DNA from: an uncultured Pseudobdellovibrionaceae bacterium
Lineage (GTDB): Bacteria; Bdellovibrionota; Bdellovibrionia; Bdellovibrionales; Bdellovibrionaceae
NCBI GenBank assembly: GCA_937900305.1
Contig: CALCCV010000696.1
Coordinates: 1 to 5,439 of the forward strand
Direction of reading: 5' to 3'
DNA: 5,439 nt
Part shown: positions 1-5,439 of the stretch, one piece after another
How the letters are laid out: each line of letters starts with the position of its first letter
How positions within the stretch are numbered: position 1 is the stretch's first letter
Made by a program: the position numbers and the translations under genes
Notes under the pieces: model-generated
Told to the model about the DNA's origin: nothing
The model's database searches: none
The model's input: the letters and a program-made list of their open reading frames with translations, nothing else

Positions 1-341
1 TCTTGCGACGCCATCAGAGCCTCAAGGCCAGAGATGATGGCGATTTCTCTCAATGTAGCTCCATCGCAAAGTGGCACCGATGTGGGAATTGTCAGGACCT
101 TCATTACGTCCGGGTGAAAATAGGTTCGATTCCCCAGTCGCGTGGGATGCGGCAGGCTTGTAACAGAAATTGCGTCGACTTGAGTGCGAAACATCTTAAT
201 CAGTTCAATCATGTAAGGAATCGAATAGCTCGCGCCGAATCTTTGAACTTCAAATAAAGATCCCCTATGTTGAAAACTGTAGTTCACCGTCTTCTCAGCA
301 CGTCCAAAACTGATGTCAGCGATTCGATACGAACTGGTCAT
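1..341 (-). CDS. Conserved-looking protein, possibly dehydrogenase-like (N-terminal 113 residues; runs off left edge)
   Basis: This frame is open from an ATG at 341-339 to the left edge, giving 113 residues with no stop, so the C-terminus is missing. The start is well supported: GGAGAGG lies at 350-344, two bases before the ATG (GGAG ends five bases before it). The gene begins inside the end of the upstream dehydrogenase gene (26-base overlap), so it is the third gene of the operon and probably translationally coupled. The protein starts MTSSYRIADISFGRAEKTV. It continues through a region with FEVQRFGAS (about 30-38) and TQVDAISV (53-60), then GNRTYFHPDVMK (70-81) and VPLCDGATLRE (89-99). The order of a GxR/K start, an RxG strand, a VDAI strand, a GNR-Y segment and a P-x-x-DG-x-x-L segment recalls, from memory, bacterial proteins annotated as quinate 5-dehydrogenase-like. 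Those carry a nucleotide-binding domain further downstream, which would lie outside the window. The gene call is firm; the family call is weak. Confidence 0.8.
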   Translation of the reverse strand, partial: MTSSYRIADISFGRAEKTVNYSFQHRGSLFEVQRFGASYSIPYMIELIKMFRTQVDAISVTSLPHPTRLGNRTYFHPDVMKVLTIPTSVPLCDGATLREIAIISGLEALMASQ

Positions 342-1389
342 AACCTCTCCAGAACGATGTTTCATAGTCTGGAAACTCCGAACACCAATTTTCTCCCAAC
401 CATCGGCGAGTTTCGCTTTCGTCCAAGCGCGGAAGGCGCAAAAGGTAACTGAGCTCTTCCTTAGGTAAACGGCCAACGCGACTGCCGAGCTCGCGATTCA
501 AAATGTGTGGCAAGTTTTGCAGAAGTTTTATTTTTTTGTGAATGGCAAGGTGCCGGAGTGTGGCCGAGTACAGATCAGGCACAGGCAAACCATACTTGGG
601 AATCAAATGCAAAGAGCGATTCCGTTCCGTTTTTTCATCGTGAAAAATTTCAAGACACCTGACAATTCCGGCGGCCGCTTGATTGACTGGCACCAACGGC
701 AATCTTCGGTCTTCGCGACCCGGAAGTGGCAGCGCTCCGGGCAGTCTCTCAATCCAAGGTTTCAACTTCGCAAAAAGGTGGGGGCAATGATATGGGCCAT
801 CGATGCGCTCAATGACTCCGTTTACCGAGTCACCAACGACAACCCCCAAGCGAAGATTCAATCGGCGCAGAGGCCCCTCCCAATCGGTCACTAGCTTTTC
901 AGCGAGAGCTTTGGTCCGGGCATAGTGATCAGGAAATGCACTCGTTAAATTGATATCTTCGGGTTCGACCTGGCGAGCCGAGCAATTGATGGTTACGGCC
1001 ACAGAGCTAATGTTAATGAATATGGGAATTTCAATTTTCTGTGCCAGTGTCAGGGCGGTCTGGGTGCCCAGCACATTGTTTTTCATGGCGCGTTCTTCAC
1101 CACTCTGTAAATCGTAAAGAGCGGCCATGTGCAAACAAACATCGAATGGGCCGATCGCATCTTTGGTATGAAAGGACTTCTGAATGCGAACATCATTCGT
1201 CAAATCAACTCCAGCGTCCCATAAGGTCAAATCACCTTTTATAAAGTGGACGTCGTTTGATGGGGTTTTATTTTGGCGAGACAAGGTCCAGACCGTGTGG
1301 CCTCGCGCCGTCAACAAAGGGACGACTGATTTTCCTAAAAATCCGGTTCCGCCAGTCACCAAAATTCGAAGAGAACGGGTTGATTTCAC
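316..1389 (-). CDS. NAD(P)-dependent epimerase/dehydratase, extended SDR family
   Basis: A 357-residue cytoplasmic oxidoreductase of the extended short-chain dehydrogenase/reductase fold. The N-terminal Rossmann motif is VTGGTGFLG (11-19). KGDLT (51-55) carries the Asp that usually contacts adenine, and HMAALYD (87-93) and NNVLGTQ (104-110) fit the extended-SDR pattern. The catalytic set is complete: Ser in ISS (127-129), then Y156 and K160 in the YxxxK motif. The segment LPLPGREDRRLPLVPVNQAA (220-239) lies in the substrate-binding half and resembles SDRs of the 3beta-HSD/OleD and fatty-acyl-reductase-like groups. A charged C-terminal tail (about 305-357) is not diagnostic. The start is GTG at 1389, chosen because it places the usual short lead before beta-strand 1. 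No well-spaced Shine-Dalgarno is visible; AGGA ends one base before the start. The gene begins three bases after the lipid-kinase stop, so reinitiation after that stop is likely. The fold is certain, the substrate unknown; a lipid-linked substrate is inferred only from the neighbour. Confidence 0.93.
   Translation of the reverse strand: MKSTRSLRILVTGGTGFLGKSVVPLLTARGHTVWTLSRQNKTPSNDVHFIKGDLTLWDAGVDLTNDVRIQKSFHTKDAIGPFDVCLHMAALYDLQSGEERAMKNNVLGTQTALTLAQKIEIPIFINISSVAVTINCSARQVEPEDINLTSAFPDHYARTKALAEKLVTDWEGPLRRLNLRLGVVVGDSVNGVIERIDGPYHCPHLFAKLKPWIERLPGALPLPGREDRRLPLVPVNQAAAGIVRCLEIFHDEKTERNRSLHLIPKYGLPVPDLYSATLRHLAIHKKIKLLQNLPHILNRELGSRVGRLPKEELSYLLRLPRLDESETRRWLGENWCSEFPDYETSFWRGYDQFVSNR
344..350 (-). 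promoter_or_regulatory. Ribosome binding site for the left-edge gene
   Basis: The minus strand reads GGAGAGG-TT-ATG from 350 to 339. The purine-rich block is a good Shine-Dalgarno match and lies wholly inside the coding sequence of the upstream dehydrogenase. It decides the start of the overlapping third gene and indicates that this gene is translated from the operon mRNA. Confidence 0.7.
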
Positions 1390-1392
1390 ATC

Positions 1393-2400
1393 CTACGTAT
1401 CGGCAGGTCCCGCGAAGACGGAGAGACTAGTCGGACAGACAGAGATGTCCAATTCATCGACACCTTCGTGCAAGATTTCGCCATCCCCAAAAAAGGTCAA
1501 CTTGCGCTCACCTTGCCTACGAATTTTCAGATGGTCAGTTTCAAAACTCTTACTCCCGCCGAAAGTCGGGTTGTCACCCATCCGAATTTGCATTAGGTCG
1601 AGGTAGTCGTTGACCGAGCGGAAAGCTCCCATGACCAGAACATTGAAATGACCGTCATTGTTTTTTGTAAAAGGAGCCGTTCGAAACGACCTCCCAATTC
1701 GAGATTGGTTATTGATCATCACAAAAGGTGAAACCGTGCGAAATTCATTGCGATGATCTTGCAAACTGACATCCCAACCTTGGCGGTCCCAGGTCAACAA
1801 ATTGTACGCGAGCATCGATTCATAGATCTTGGGGCCTTGATGACGAACCAGTGACAATGACTGTTTGAAAAAACCTTTCACCAACCGATTGGCTTTTTCA
1901 CAAACCGTTCGGTCGTACAGCCAACCCCGAAACGAGTTCGCCAGACTCGCAGTGAATGCGGGAACACCCAATCCCCCATTTGTCAGCATGAATCGCATCT
2001 GATCTCCTGAGGTGATTTGCAAAACATCGACTTTGTGGCGATCTCCCTCCAACACGGCTCGCGCCGCTCGCTCGATCTTGGAAGGCAGGTTCAGTTCGGT
2101 GGCCAAATCATTCGCTGTCCCCGAGGAGACCAGCCCGATCGGTGGCAAATCCGCGCCCATTTTCAAATGCGCTCGCATCAAGGGGTCCACGGCCGAGTTG
2201 AGAGTTCCATCGCCACCGCAAAGAAGAAGAGCATCAGTGCCACGCGCCAGAATGGAGTTCAATTGAACATGAGACTCAGAAACAGTTTTGGGAGTGTGAA
2301 AATCCAGATGGCAGCGAAACAACGACTTTTCAATAGCCGAACGAAGGCGAGCTTCTTGAGCTCTGCCGGCCTGGGCATTGATAAGGACATCGACTCTCAT
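1393..2400 (-). CDS. Diacylglycerol/sphingosine kinase-like lipid kinase (DAGK_cat, YegS-type)
   Basis: A 335-residue soluble kinase of the family that transfers phosphate from a nucleoside triphosphate to a lipid hydroxyl (diacylglycerol, sphingoid base, ceramide or similar). The N-terminal catalytic domain begins VDVLINAQAG (3-12), the usual first strand and phosphate-binding turn. The signature GGDGT is at 62-66, and SGTAND at 93-98 matches the family's GTxND motif. NGGLG (141-145) sits where the second domain begins. The C-terminal beta-sandwich has NNQSRIGRSF (230-239), APFTKNNDGHFNV (242-254) and the FGDGE motif (304-308), whose acidic residues belong to the active-site/metal region. 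Length is typical, so the protein looks complete and active. ATG at 2400 is the first gene of the minus-strand operon, with purine-rich sequence (GGGGAAGTGAG, 2416-2406) upstream. Phosphorylated lipid could be used for recycling or in a dedicated pathway with the dehydrogenase that follows. Lipid specificity cannot be read from the sequence. Confidence 0.93.
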   Translation of the reverse strand: MRVDVLINAQAGRAQEARLRSAIEKSLFRCHLDFHTPKTVSESHVQLNSILARGTDALLLCGGDGTLNSAVDPLMRAHLKMGADLPPIGLVSSGTANDLATELNLPSKIERAARAVLEGDRHKVDVLQITSGDQMRFMLTNGGLGVPAFTASLANSFRGWLYDRTVCEKANRLVKGFFKQSLSLVRHQGPKIYESMLAYNLLTWDRQGWDVSLQDHRNEFRTVSPFVMINNQSRIGRSFRTAPFTKNNDGHFNVLVMGAFRSVNDYLDLMQIRMGDNPTFGGSKSFETDHLKIRRQGERKLTFFGDGEILHEGVDELDISVCPTSLSVFAGPADT

Positions 2401-2405
2401 GATTT

Positions 2406-2416
2406 CTCACTTCCCC
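2406..2416 (-). promoter_or_regulatory. Probable ribosome binding site of the lipid-kinase gene
   Basis: The minus strand reads GGGGAAGTGAG followed by AAATC and the ATG at 2400. GTGAG has good spacing but is a moderate match; GGGGAAG is a better purine block but rather far (nine bases). It supports the ATG at 2400, which also gives the normal family N-terminus. Confidence 0.5.
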
Positions 2417-2427
2417 AAAACGTCATC

Positions 2428-2441
2428 GCGATCGAGATCGC
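2428..2441. repeat. Perfect 14-base inverted repeat in the operon leader
   Basis: GCGATC-GA-GATCGC is a perfect 6-base dyad with a 2-base centre, 28-41 bases upstream of the lipid-kinase ATG. The compact symmetry is typical of a dimeric repressor site. The two-base centre makes an RNA hairpin of the full stem unlikely. It could also be chance, since the arms are rich in the self-complementary GATC. Confidence 0.4.
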
Positions 2442-2453
2442 ACTGCGCAGCTG

Positions 2454-2476
2454 ACACTACGAGTTCGGTACACTAC
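2454..2476. repeat. 7-base direct repeat ACACTAC, 16-base period
   Basis: ACACTAC occurs at 2454-2460 and again at 2470-2476, in the leader of the minus-strand operon and 12 bases beyond the inverted repeat. Direct repeats at such spacing can bind tandem regulators, but 7 bases is short enough to arise by chance. Confidence 0.25.
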
Positions 2477-2657
2477 AATCTCAGTGCCAAGATTTTTTGA
2501 AGCCAAAAGGCACCTTGAACGTTTTTCGCCACTCCGCGAAGGCCCCCGGTCCTAAAATGGGTGTTAAGATTTTGTACAATCGGGAAAGAATTCTAAGGAC
2601 GAGCAAAGAAATTCAACACCGGGGCGTTTTGAGCTACATTCTTTCGATCCTCACCAA

Positions 2658-2666
2658 TGTCATACT
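2658..2666 (+). promoter_or_regulatory. Possible extended -10 promoter element for the secreted-protein gene
   Basis: TGTCATACT has the TGn extension and a CATACT hexamer (4 of 6 to TATAAT). It lies 26 bases before the ATG, so transcription would begin about 2673 with a leader of roughly 20 bases that includes the ribosome binding site. No good TTGACA-like hexamer lies 16-18 bases upstream (the best is TTCTTT at 2639-2644), so this is tentative. Confidence 0.25.
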
Positions 2667-2680
2667 GTCATCGTGAGTGA

Positions 2681-2687
2681 AGGGGAG
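2681..2687 (+). promoter_or_regulatory. Ribosome binding site of the secreted-protein gene
   Basis: AGGGGAG at 2681-2687 is followed by five bases and then the ATG at 2693. It is the strongest Shine-Dalgarno site with ideal spacing in the window. It fixes the start that gives a proper signal peptide, rather than an overlapping ATG at 2677 in another frame. Confidence 0.75.
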
Positions 2688-2692
2688 TTCAA

Positions 2693-3427
2693 ATGAAAGC
2701 CTGTGCACGAAATCTTGGAGTTTTCTTCACCTTCATTTTTTCTCTGACCCTGGGATTTTCTGGCACGGCCAGTGCCCGCCCCAAAGGTCCGCGCTGCTTC
2801 ACACAGCACTTAGAGGATGCGATGGCTTTGAATGCCAAACGCAAGCCCATCTACTCTGAGCTCACTGATGAAGCCTCGGAACGCATTTCCAACACTTTGA
2901 TTTCCAGCGAGTGGTTTTCAAAACAGCTCGCCCGAAGTGTCGAAAAAGACGCTCAACCTTTTGAGGACGCTGGTGTGGGAATTGTCTGCGATGCCTTTGT
3001 CTCGATGTCGAAGGTGCCCCCGTTTCAACAAAACACCGGATTACGCCACGACGAAAAACAGTATCAGGTCTTCGACACCGATGATTTAAAAGATCTGATT
3101 GAAGAACTGAACAAGGAGAATCGATTCACCGAGATTGTTGAAACCATAGAGATCAAGATTGCCGAATTGAAATCTCAACCTCAATTTCACTGCATGATTC
3201 GTCACGTTTTAGAAAGCATTCGCCGAATCGCCCACCAAGCGGATTCTCAAAATTCAAAGGCGAAAGCCCTTGGCTTGCCTTCCTCTCTTCCCATTTCGCG
3301 AAAGTTGATTGACCTGCACTTGCTGTCGTTTTCAATTTCAAAATATCTGGACAAGAGCGCGGTGAAAATTCAAGCCGCCGGAGTTCCCATCCTCTGTCAG
3401 GATGTGCCCCCGATCGGATTGGAGTGA
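2693..3427 (+). CDS. Secreted/periplasmic protein of unknown function with four mature cysteines
   Basis: A 244-residue protein that I do not recognise. Residues 1-28 form a classical Sec signal peptide: a basic start (MKACARN), a hydrophobic core (about 8-23) and an AxA-type cleavage site TASA-RP, so cleavage after A28 is likely. No lipobox follows the core, so it is probably soluble in the periplasm or exported. The mature part (about 216 residues) has four cysteines, C35, C99, C167 and C235, spaced 64-68 residues apart, an even spacing that fits two disulfide bonds. The middle (about 128-185) is charged and predicted by eye to be helical (DLKDLIEELNKENRF, TEIVETIEIKIAELK). The C-terminus is PILCQDVPPIGLE. 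No enzyme motif, repeat or membrane anchor was seen. It is transcribed alone, divergent from the lipid-kinase operon and convergent with the PEP-utilising gene. The ATG at 2693 is supported by a strong ribosome binding site. The gene call is firm, the function unknown. Confidence 0.88.
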   Translation: MKACARNLGVFFTFIFSLTLGFSGTASARPKGPRCFTQHLEDAMALNAKRKPIYSELTDEASERISNTLISSEWFSKQLARSVEKDAQPFEDAGVGIVCDAFVSMSKVPPFQQNTGLRHDEKQYQVFDTDDLKDLIEELNKENRFTEIVETIEIKIAELKSQPQFHCMIRHVLESIRRIAHQADSQNSKAKALGLPSSLPISRKLIDLHLLSFSISKYLDKSAVKIQAAGVPILCQDVPPIGLE

Positions 3428-3451
3428 CGAATGGACGAAGCCCACTGAGGA

Positions 3452-5439
3452 CTAAGATTCATTGAGCAAAATTCGAACTTCACCGCGACCCGCATCGATG
3501 CGCACTCGCATTCCCGTTTTCAATTTTTTCATCAGACCCCCACTGATCCCAACGATGGTGGGCAATCCCAACTCTCGAGCGACCACAGCAGAGTGAGAAA
3601 GCAAACTTCCACGCTCGATGAGCAGTCCTGTGCAGGACGGATACAGAGGAACCCAACCAGGATCCGTGCGCTCGGTGACCAAAATCTCTTGATGCAATCC
3701 CATGGCCTCTTCCGTATTGGTCACCACCCTGACGACGCCTTCCACAATTCCCGGACAGCAGGGAGTGCCAAGCAAAACATTGGGATCATCCGAAACGGGC
3801 TTTTCACCAGCCATCAGGTCATTTTGCAACAACACCGGCAAATAAAGCATCGCCACCCCAACTGGGCCAGTGGTCAGAAGTCGATCTGGAGGTGGTGGCG
3901 TTTTCAAAAACTCTGCGCTTTCGCGCCGGCGAAGCGCAACTAAATCTCGCGCCCTGAGCGTCAAGGAGCGGCCTTCGGCAAATGCAAATATCTCCTCAAC
4001 GGAGAGATAGAAAATGTCTTTCGGGTTTTCGAGAACTTTCAATTCGGTGAACCGTTGACCTATAGCCCGAAAAATGTGGCGGGCGATGCCAAATATTTTG
4101 GTGCGAGCAAATCGCAAATTTTCTCGATTTTTAACGGCTCGCCGGGCTTGACGTAAAACCCAAAAATAAATTTTTTGGCGAATCGGATTCAAAACCTCCA
4201 TTGCCTTTTCTTCAGCAGACTGGCGAATGGCCCTCTCGCGCTCTTCCATCTTACCAATCGAATAACTTTTTCCTTTCACGTAACTTTGCACAGAGTGAAT
4301 GACAAAGCTTGGATCATCGTGCAGGTCATTTTCTTCAAGCTTCAGCTCGTTAATGCATCGAAAGCCATAGCGTTCGAGAAACTCCTTAAATTTTTCTCCG
4401 ACGTCTCGCCACCGAGCCTCCGTCTCTGCCAAATCTTTCAATTGAATCCACAATTGATCCGGCGGCATGCTTAAAAATCGCTGGCGAAGATCGTCAGGAC
4501 CCAAATCAATATGTTCGGCGATTCGCATCAGCATTTTTGTGGGCTCTGTGCTCTCCAGATCCCCTTCGCCGCACAGAAGATCATTTTGCAATGAGGCTCC
4601 AGCATCCCCTGGCGCCACCCACTTTTCGGTGAGTTTTTTTAGCAAACCAAAAAAAATCATACAAAGGTAATCGTTGATGATTGGCGCTTGCCAGCGCTTC
4701 AGGACATTGTCCTCCAAACCTTGATAATGGCGCAGCAACTCGTCAATCGACAACTCTGAAAACTTGGTTTTGCGAGAGTTTTGGTAGTTTCTTTCAAAAT
4801 CCCTGCGAAAATCCCCAATGATCGAATCCATTCGACGAAATCTTTGCACGGTATTGTAAGTTAATTTAATTTTATCAAAAAAACTGTACTGTGGCGGATA
4901 ATCCGCAAATTCAAAAACTCGAGCGACCTCAGGTTTGAGATTTTGCTTCACTCCCATCATCACTTCCATAAAGCCTTTGTTGCTTGAGGACCCCGGCAAC
5001 ATCAAGACCAGTTTGTACCAATTGATCAGATTGTAATACACCCGGCCTCGTATATAACCGAGCATGTTTCGATACATATCCTCGTGGCTAGCGATCATCT
5101 CATCCGGCACACCCATCATCTGACAAAACTGAATGTACACCTGGCGATAGGCATAGCTGGCAAACGAAAATGTGAGGGGACTCGTCACTCCGCTGTAGCT
5201 TTCAATGATGTTTGAGTTGTCCCACAACCGATTTTGGTCACCCAAAACTTTTTCAGAAAAAAATGGTGGAGGCGGAAATCCGGTGACAGGTCGAGTCTGC
5301 AAACAAAAGAGTTTCCCCTTTTCAAATCCCCACTCGATGTCCTGGGCTTGTCCTAGCGCCAATTCCAATTTCAAAGCGAGATCAGCGACCTCTTTCACCT
5401 GTGAATCCGTCAGCGAAGCCAACTCTTGTTGAGGGGTTG
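3452..5439 (-). CDS. PEP-synthase/rifampicin-phosphotransferase-like enzyme, C-terminal part (5' end beyond right edge)
   Basis: The frame is open to the right edge, and TTG at 5422 is an internal Leu, not the true start (TPQQE precedes it in frame). About 661 residues are visible. Numbering from the TTG, residues 1-47 are the end of the PEP/pyruvate-binding ATP-grasp domain, with the family's QDIEW (27-31) and LQTRPVT (41-47). A long mostly helical middle domain (about 60-540) follows, including WDNSNIIESYSGVTSPLTF (67-85) and NMLGYIRGRVYYNLINWY (119-136), two short proline runs (50-53, 509-512) and DIFYLSVEEI (469-478). The C-terminal swivelling domain (about 548-656) has ILVTERTDPGW (580-590) and SLLSHSAVVAREL (606-618), with phosphohistidine H610. 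Family enzymes move phosphate from ATP via His to an acceptor: pyruvate in PpsA, rifampicin in RPH. Domain order fits RPH-like proteins of about 860-900 residues, so roughly 200-250 residues are missing. The middle domain does not reveal the acceptor. S606 replaces the second Gly common before the His. Confidence 0.9.
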   Translation of the reverse strand, partial: TPQQELASLTDSQVKEVADLALKLELALGQAQDIEWGFEKGKLFCLQTRPVTGFPPPPFFSEKVLGDQNRLWDNSNIIESYSGVTSPLTFSFASYAYRQVYIQFCQMMGVPDEMIASHEDMYRNMLGYIRGRVYYNLINWYKLVLMLPGSSSNKGFMEVMMGVKQNLKPEVARVFEFADYPPQYSFFDKIKLTYNTVQRFRRMDSIIGDFRRDFERNYQNSRKTKFSELSIDELLRHYQGLEDNVLKRWQAPIINDYLCMIFFGLLKKLTEKWVAPGDAGASLQNDLLCGEGDLESTEPTKMLMRIAEHIDLGPDDLRQRFLSMPPDQLWIQLKDLAETEARWRDVGEKFKEFLERYGFRCINELKLEENDLHDDPSFVIHSVQSYVKGKSYSIGKMEERERAIRQSAEEKAMEVLNPIRQKIYFWVLRQARRAVKNRENLRFARTKIFGIARHIFRAIGQRFTELKVLENPKDIFYLSVEEIFAFAEGRSLTLRARDLVALRRRESAEFLKTPPPPDRLLTTGPVGVAMLYLPVLLQNDLMAGEKPVSDDPNVLLGTPCCPGIVEGVVRVVTNTEEAMGLHQEILVTERTDPGWVPLYPSCTGLLIERGSLLSHSAVVARELGLPTIVGISGGLMKKLKTGMRVRIDAGRGEVRILLNES

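Larger units (their letters stand above)
2401..2692. promoter_or_regulatory. Divergent intergenic region between the lipid-kinase operon and the secreted-protein gene
   Basis: These 292 bases separate two divergently transcribed units and must hold, or lie next to, the promoters of both. I see no convincing consensus sigma-70 promoter for the minus-strand operon. On the plus strand an extended -10-like TGTCATACT (2658-2666) lies close to the secreted gene, and a TACAAT (2575-2580) lies further upstream; neither has a good -35. Other content is a 14-base inverted repeat (2428-2441), a 7-base direct repeat (2454-2476), a short GTGCC/GGCAC dyad (2484-2513) and a 39-codon plus-strand ORF (2557-2676) without a good ribosome binding site. 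Confidence 0.5.

Noticed and set aside
81..93. 13-base word TGTGGGAATTGTC shared with about 2975-2987
   Set aside because: The two copies sit in unrelated genes on opposite coding strands, with no extended similarity; one such match is plausible by chance in a window this size.
118..140. tRNA-like B-box GGTTCGATTCC at 123-133
   Set aside because: The T-stem does not pair beyond two bases, no acceptor or anticodon arms can be folded around it, and it sits inside an open minus-strand coding frame.
3..257. Plus-strand 84-codon ORF at the left edge
   Set aside because: It lies in the same codon register opposite the minus-strand edge gene, which has a good ribosome binding site and operon context. 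Its product is Arg/His/Cys/Asn-rich with no recognisable motif, and no ribosome binding site is visible in the two bases before it.
505..894. Plus-strand 129-codon ORF, and similar long plus-strand ORFs at 1184-1606, 2017-2454, 3593-3943 and 4175-4474
   Set aside because: Each is antisense to a well-supported gene with family motifs. Their translations have atypical composition and no domains.
2484..2513. GTGCC/GGCAC dyad with a 20-base loop containing a T-run, considered as a terminator or attenuator
   Set aside because: The stem is only 5 bases with a long loop, and the T-run lies inside the loop rather than after the stem.
3388..3404. Hairpin CATCCT-CTGTC-AGGATG near the end of the secreted-protein gene, considered as a terminator
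   Set aside because: It lies within the coding sequence, has only a 6-base stem, and no T-run follows.
5420..5422. TTG at 5422 as the true start of the PEP-utilising gene
   Set aside because: The frame stays open to the window edge, and the visible N-terminus is the end of an ATP-binding domain, so the gene continues to the right.

Overview
The window looks like ordinary chromosomal DNA from a Gram-negative bacterium. Coding density is high, Shine-Dalgarno sites are purine-rich, gene junctions are tightly packed, and one gene has a classical Sec signal peptide. Base composition is roughly balanced by eye. The protein style is compatible with a Bdellovibrio-like or myxobacteria-like lineage, but that is only an impression and the sequence does not prove a taxon. 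I see no transposase, integrase, phage gene, CRISPR array or RNA gene.

Layout. Positions 1-2400 hold three genes on the minus strand that read right to left as one tight operon. The first is a lipid-kinase-like protein of the DAGK/YegS fold (1393-2400). Three bases later comes an extended short-chain dehydrogenase of the NAD-dependent epimerase type (316-1389). A third gene then starts inside the end of the dehydrogenase gene, with a 26-base overlap, and runs off the left edge (1-341). A 292-base divergent intergenic region (2401-2692) follows, containing a perfect inverted repeat and a short direct repeat. To its right, on the plus strand, is a 244-residue secreted protein of unknown function (2693-3427). 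Converging on it, with a 24-base gap, is the C-terminal three quarters or so of a large PEP-synthase/rifampicin-phosphotransferase-like enzyme on the minus strand (3452-5439). Its ATP-binding domain lies mostly beyond the right edge.

How the genes may work together. The kinase, dehydrogenase and third gene are almost certainly co-transcribed and probably translationally coupled. A lipid kinase next to a reductase/epimerase suggests modification of a lipid or polyprenyl-type molecule, but the substrate is not visible. The PEP-utilising enzyme is a separate transcription unit on the same strand, separated from the operon by the plus-strand secreted gene, so any functional link is speculative. 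The most useful results are the extra edge gene at 1-341, the single same-frame TAG codon separating kinase and dehydrogenase, and the orphan PEP-utilising enzyme with an intact phosphohistidine motif and a large middle domain of unknown specificity. I found no clear evidence of a wholly new system.
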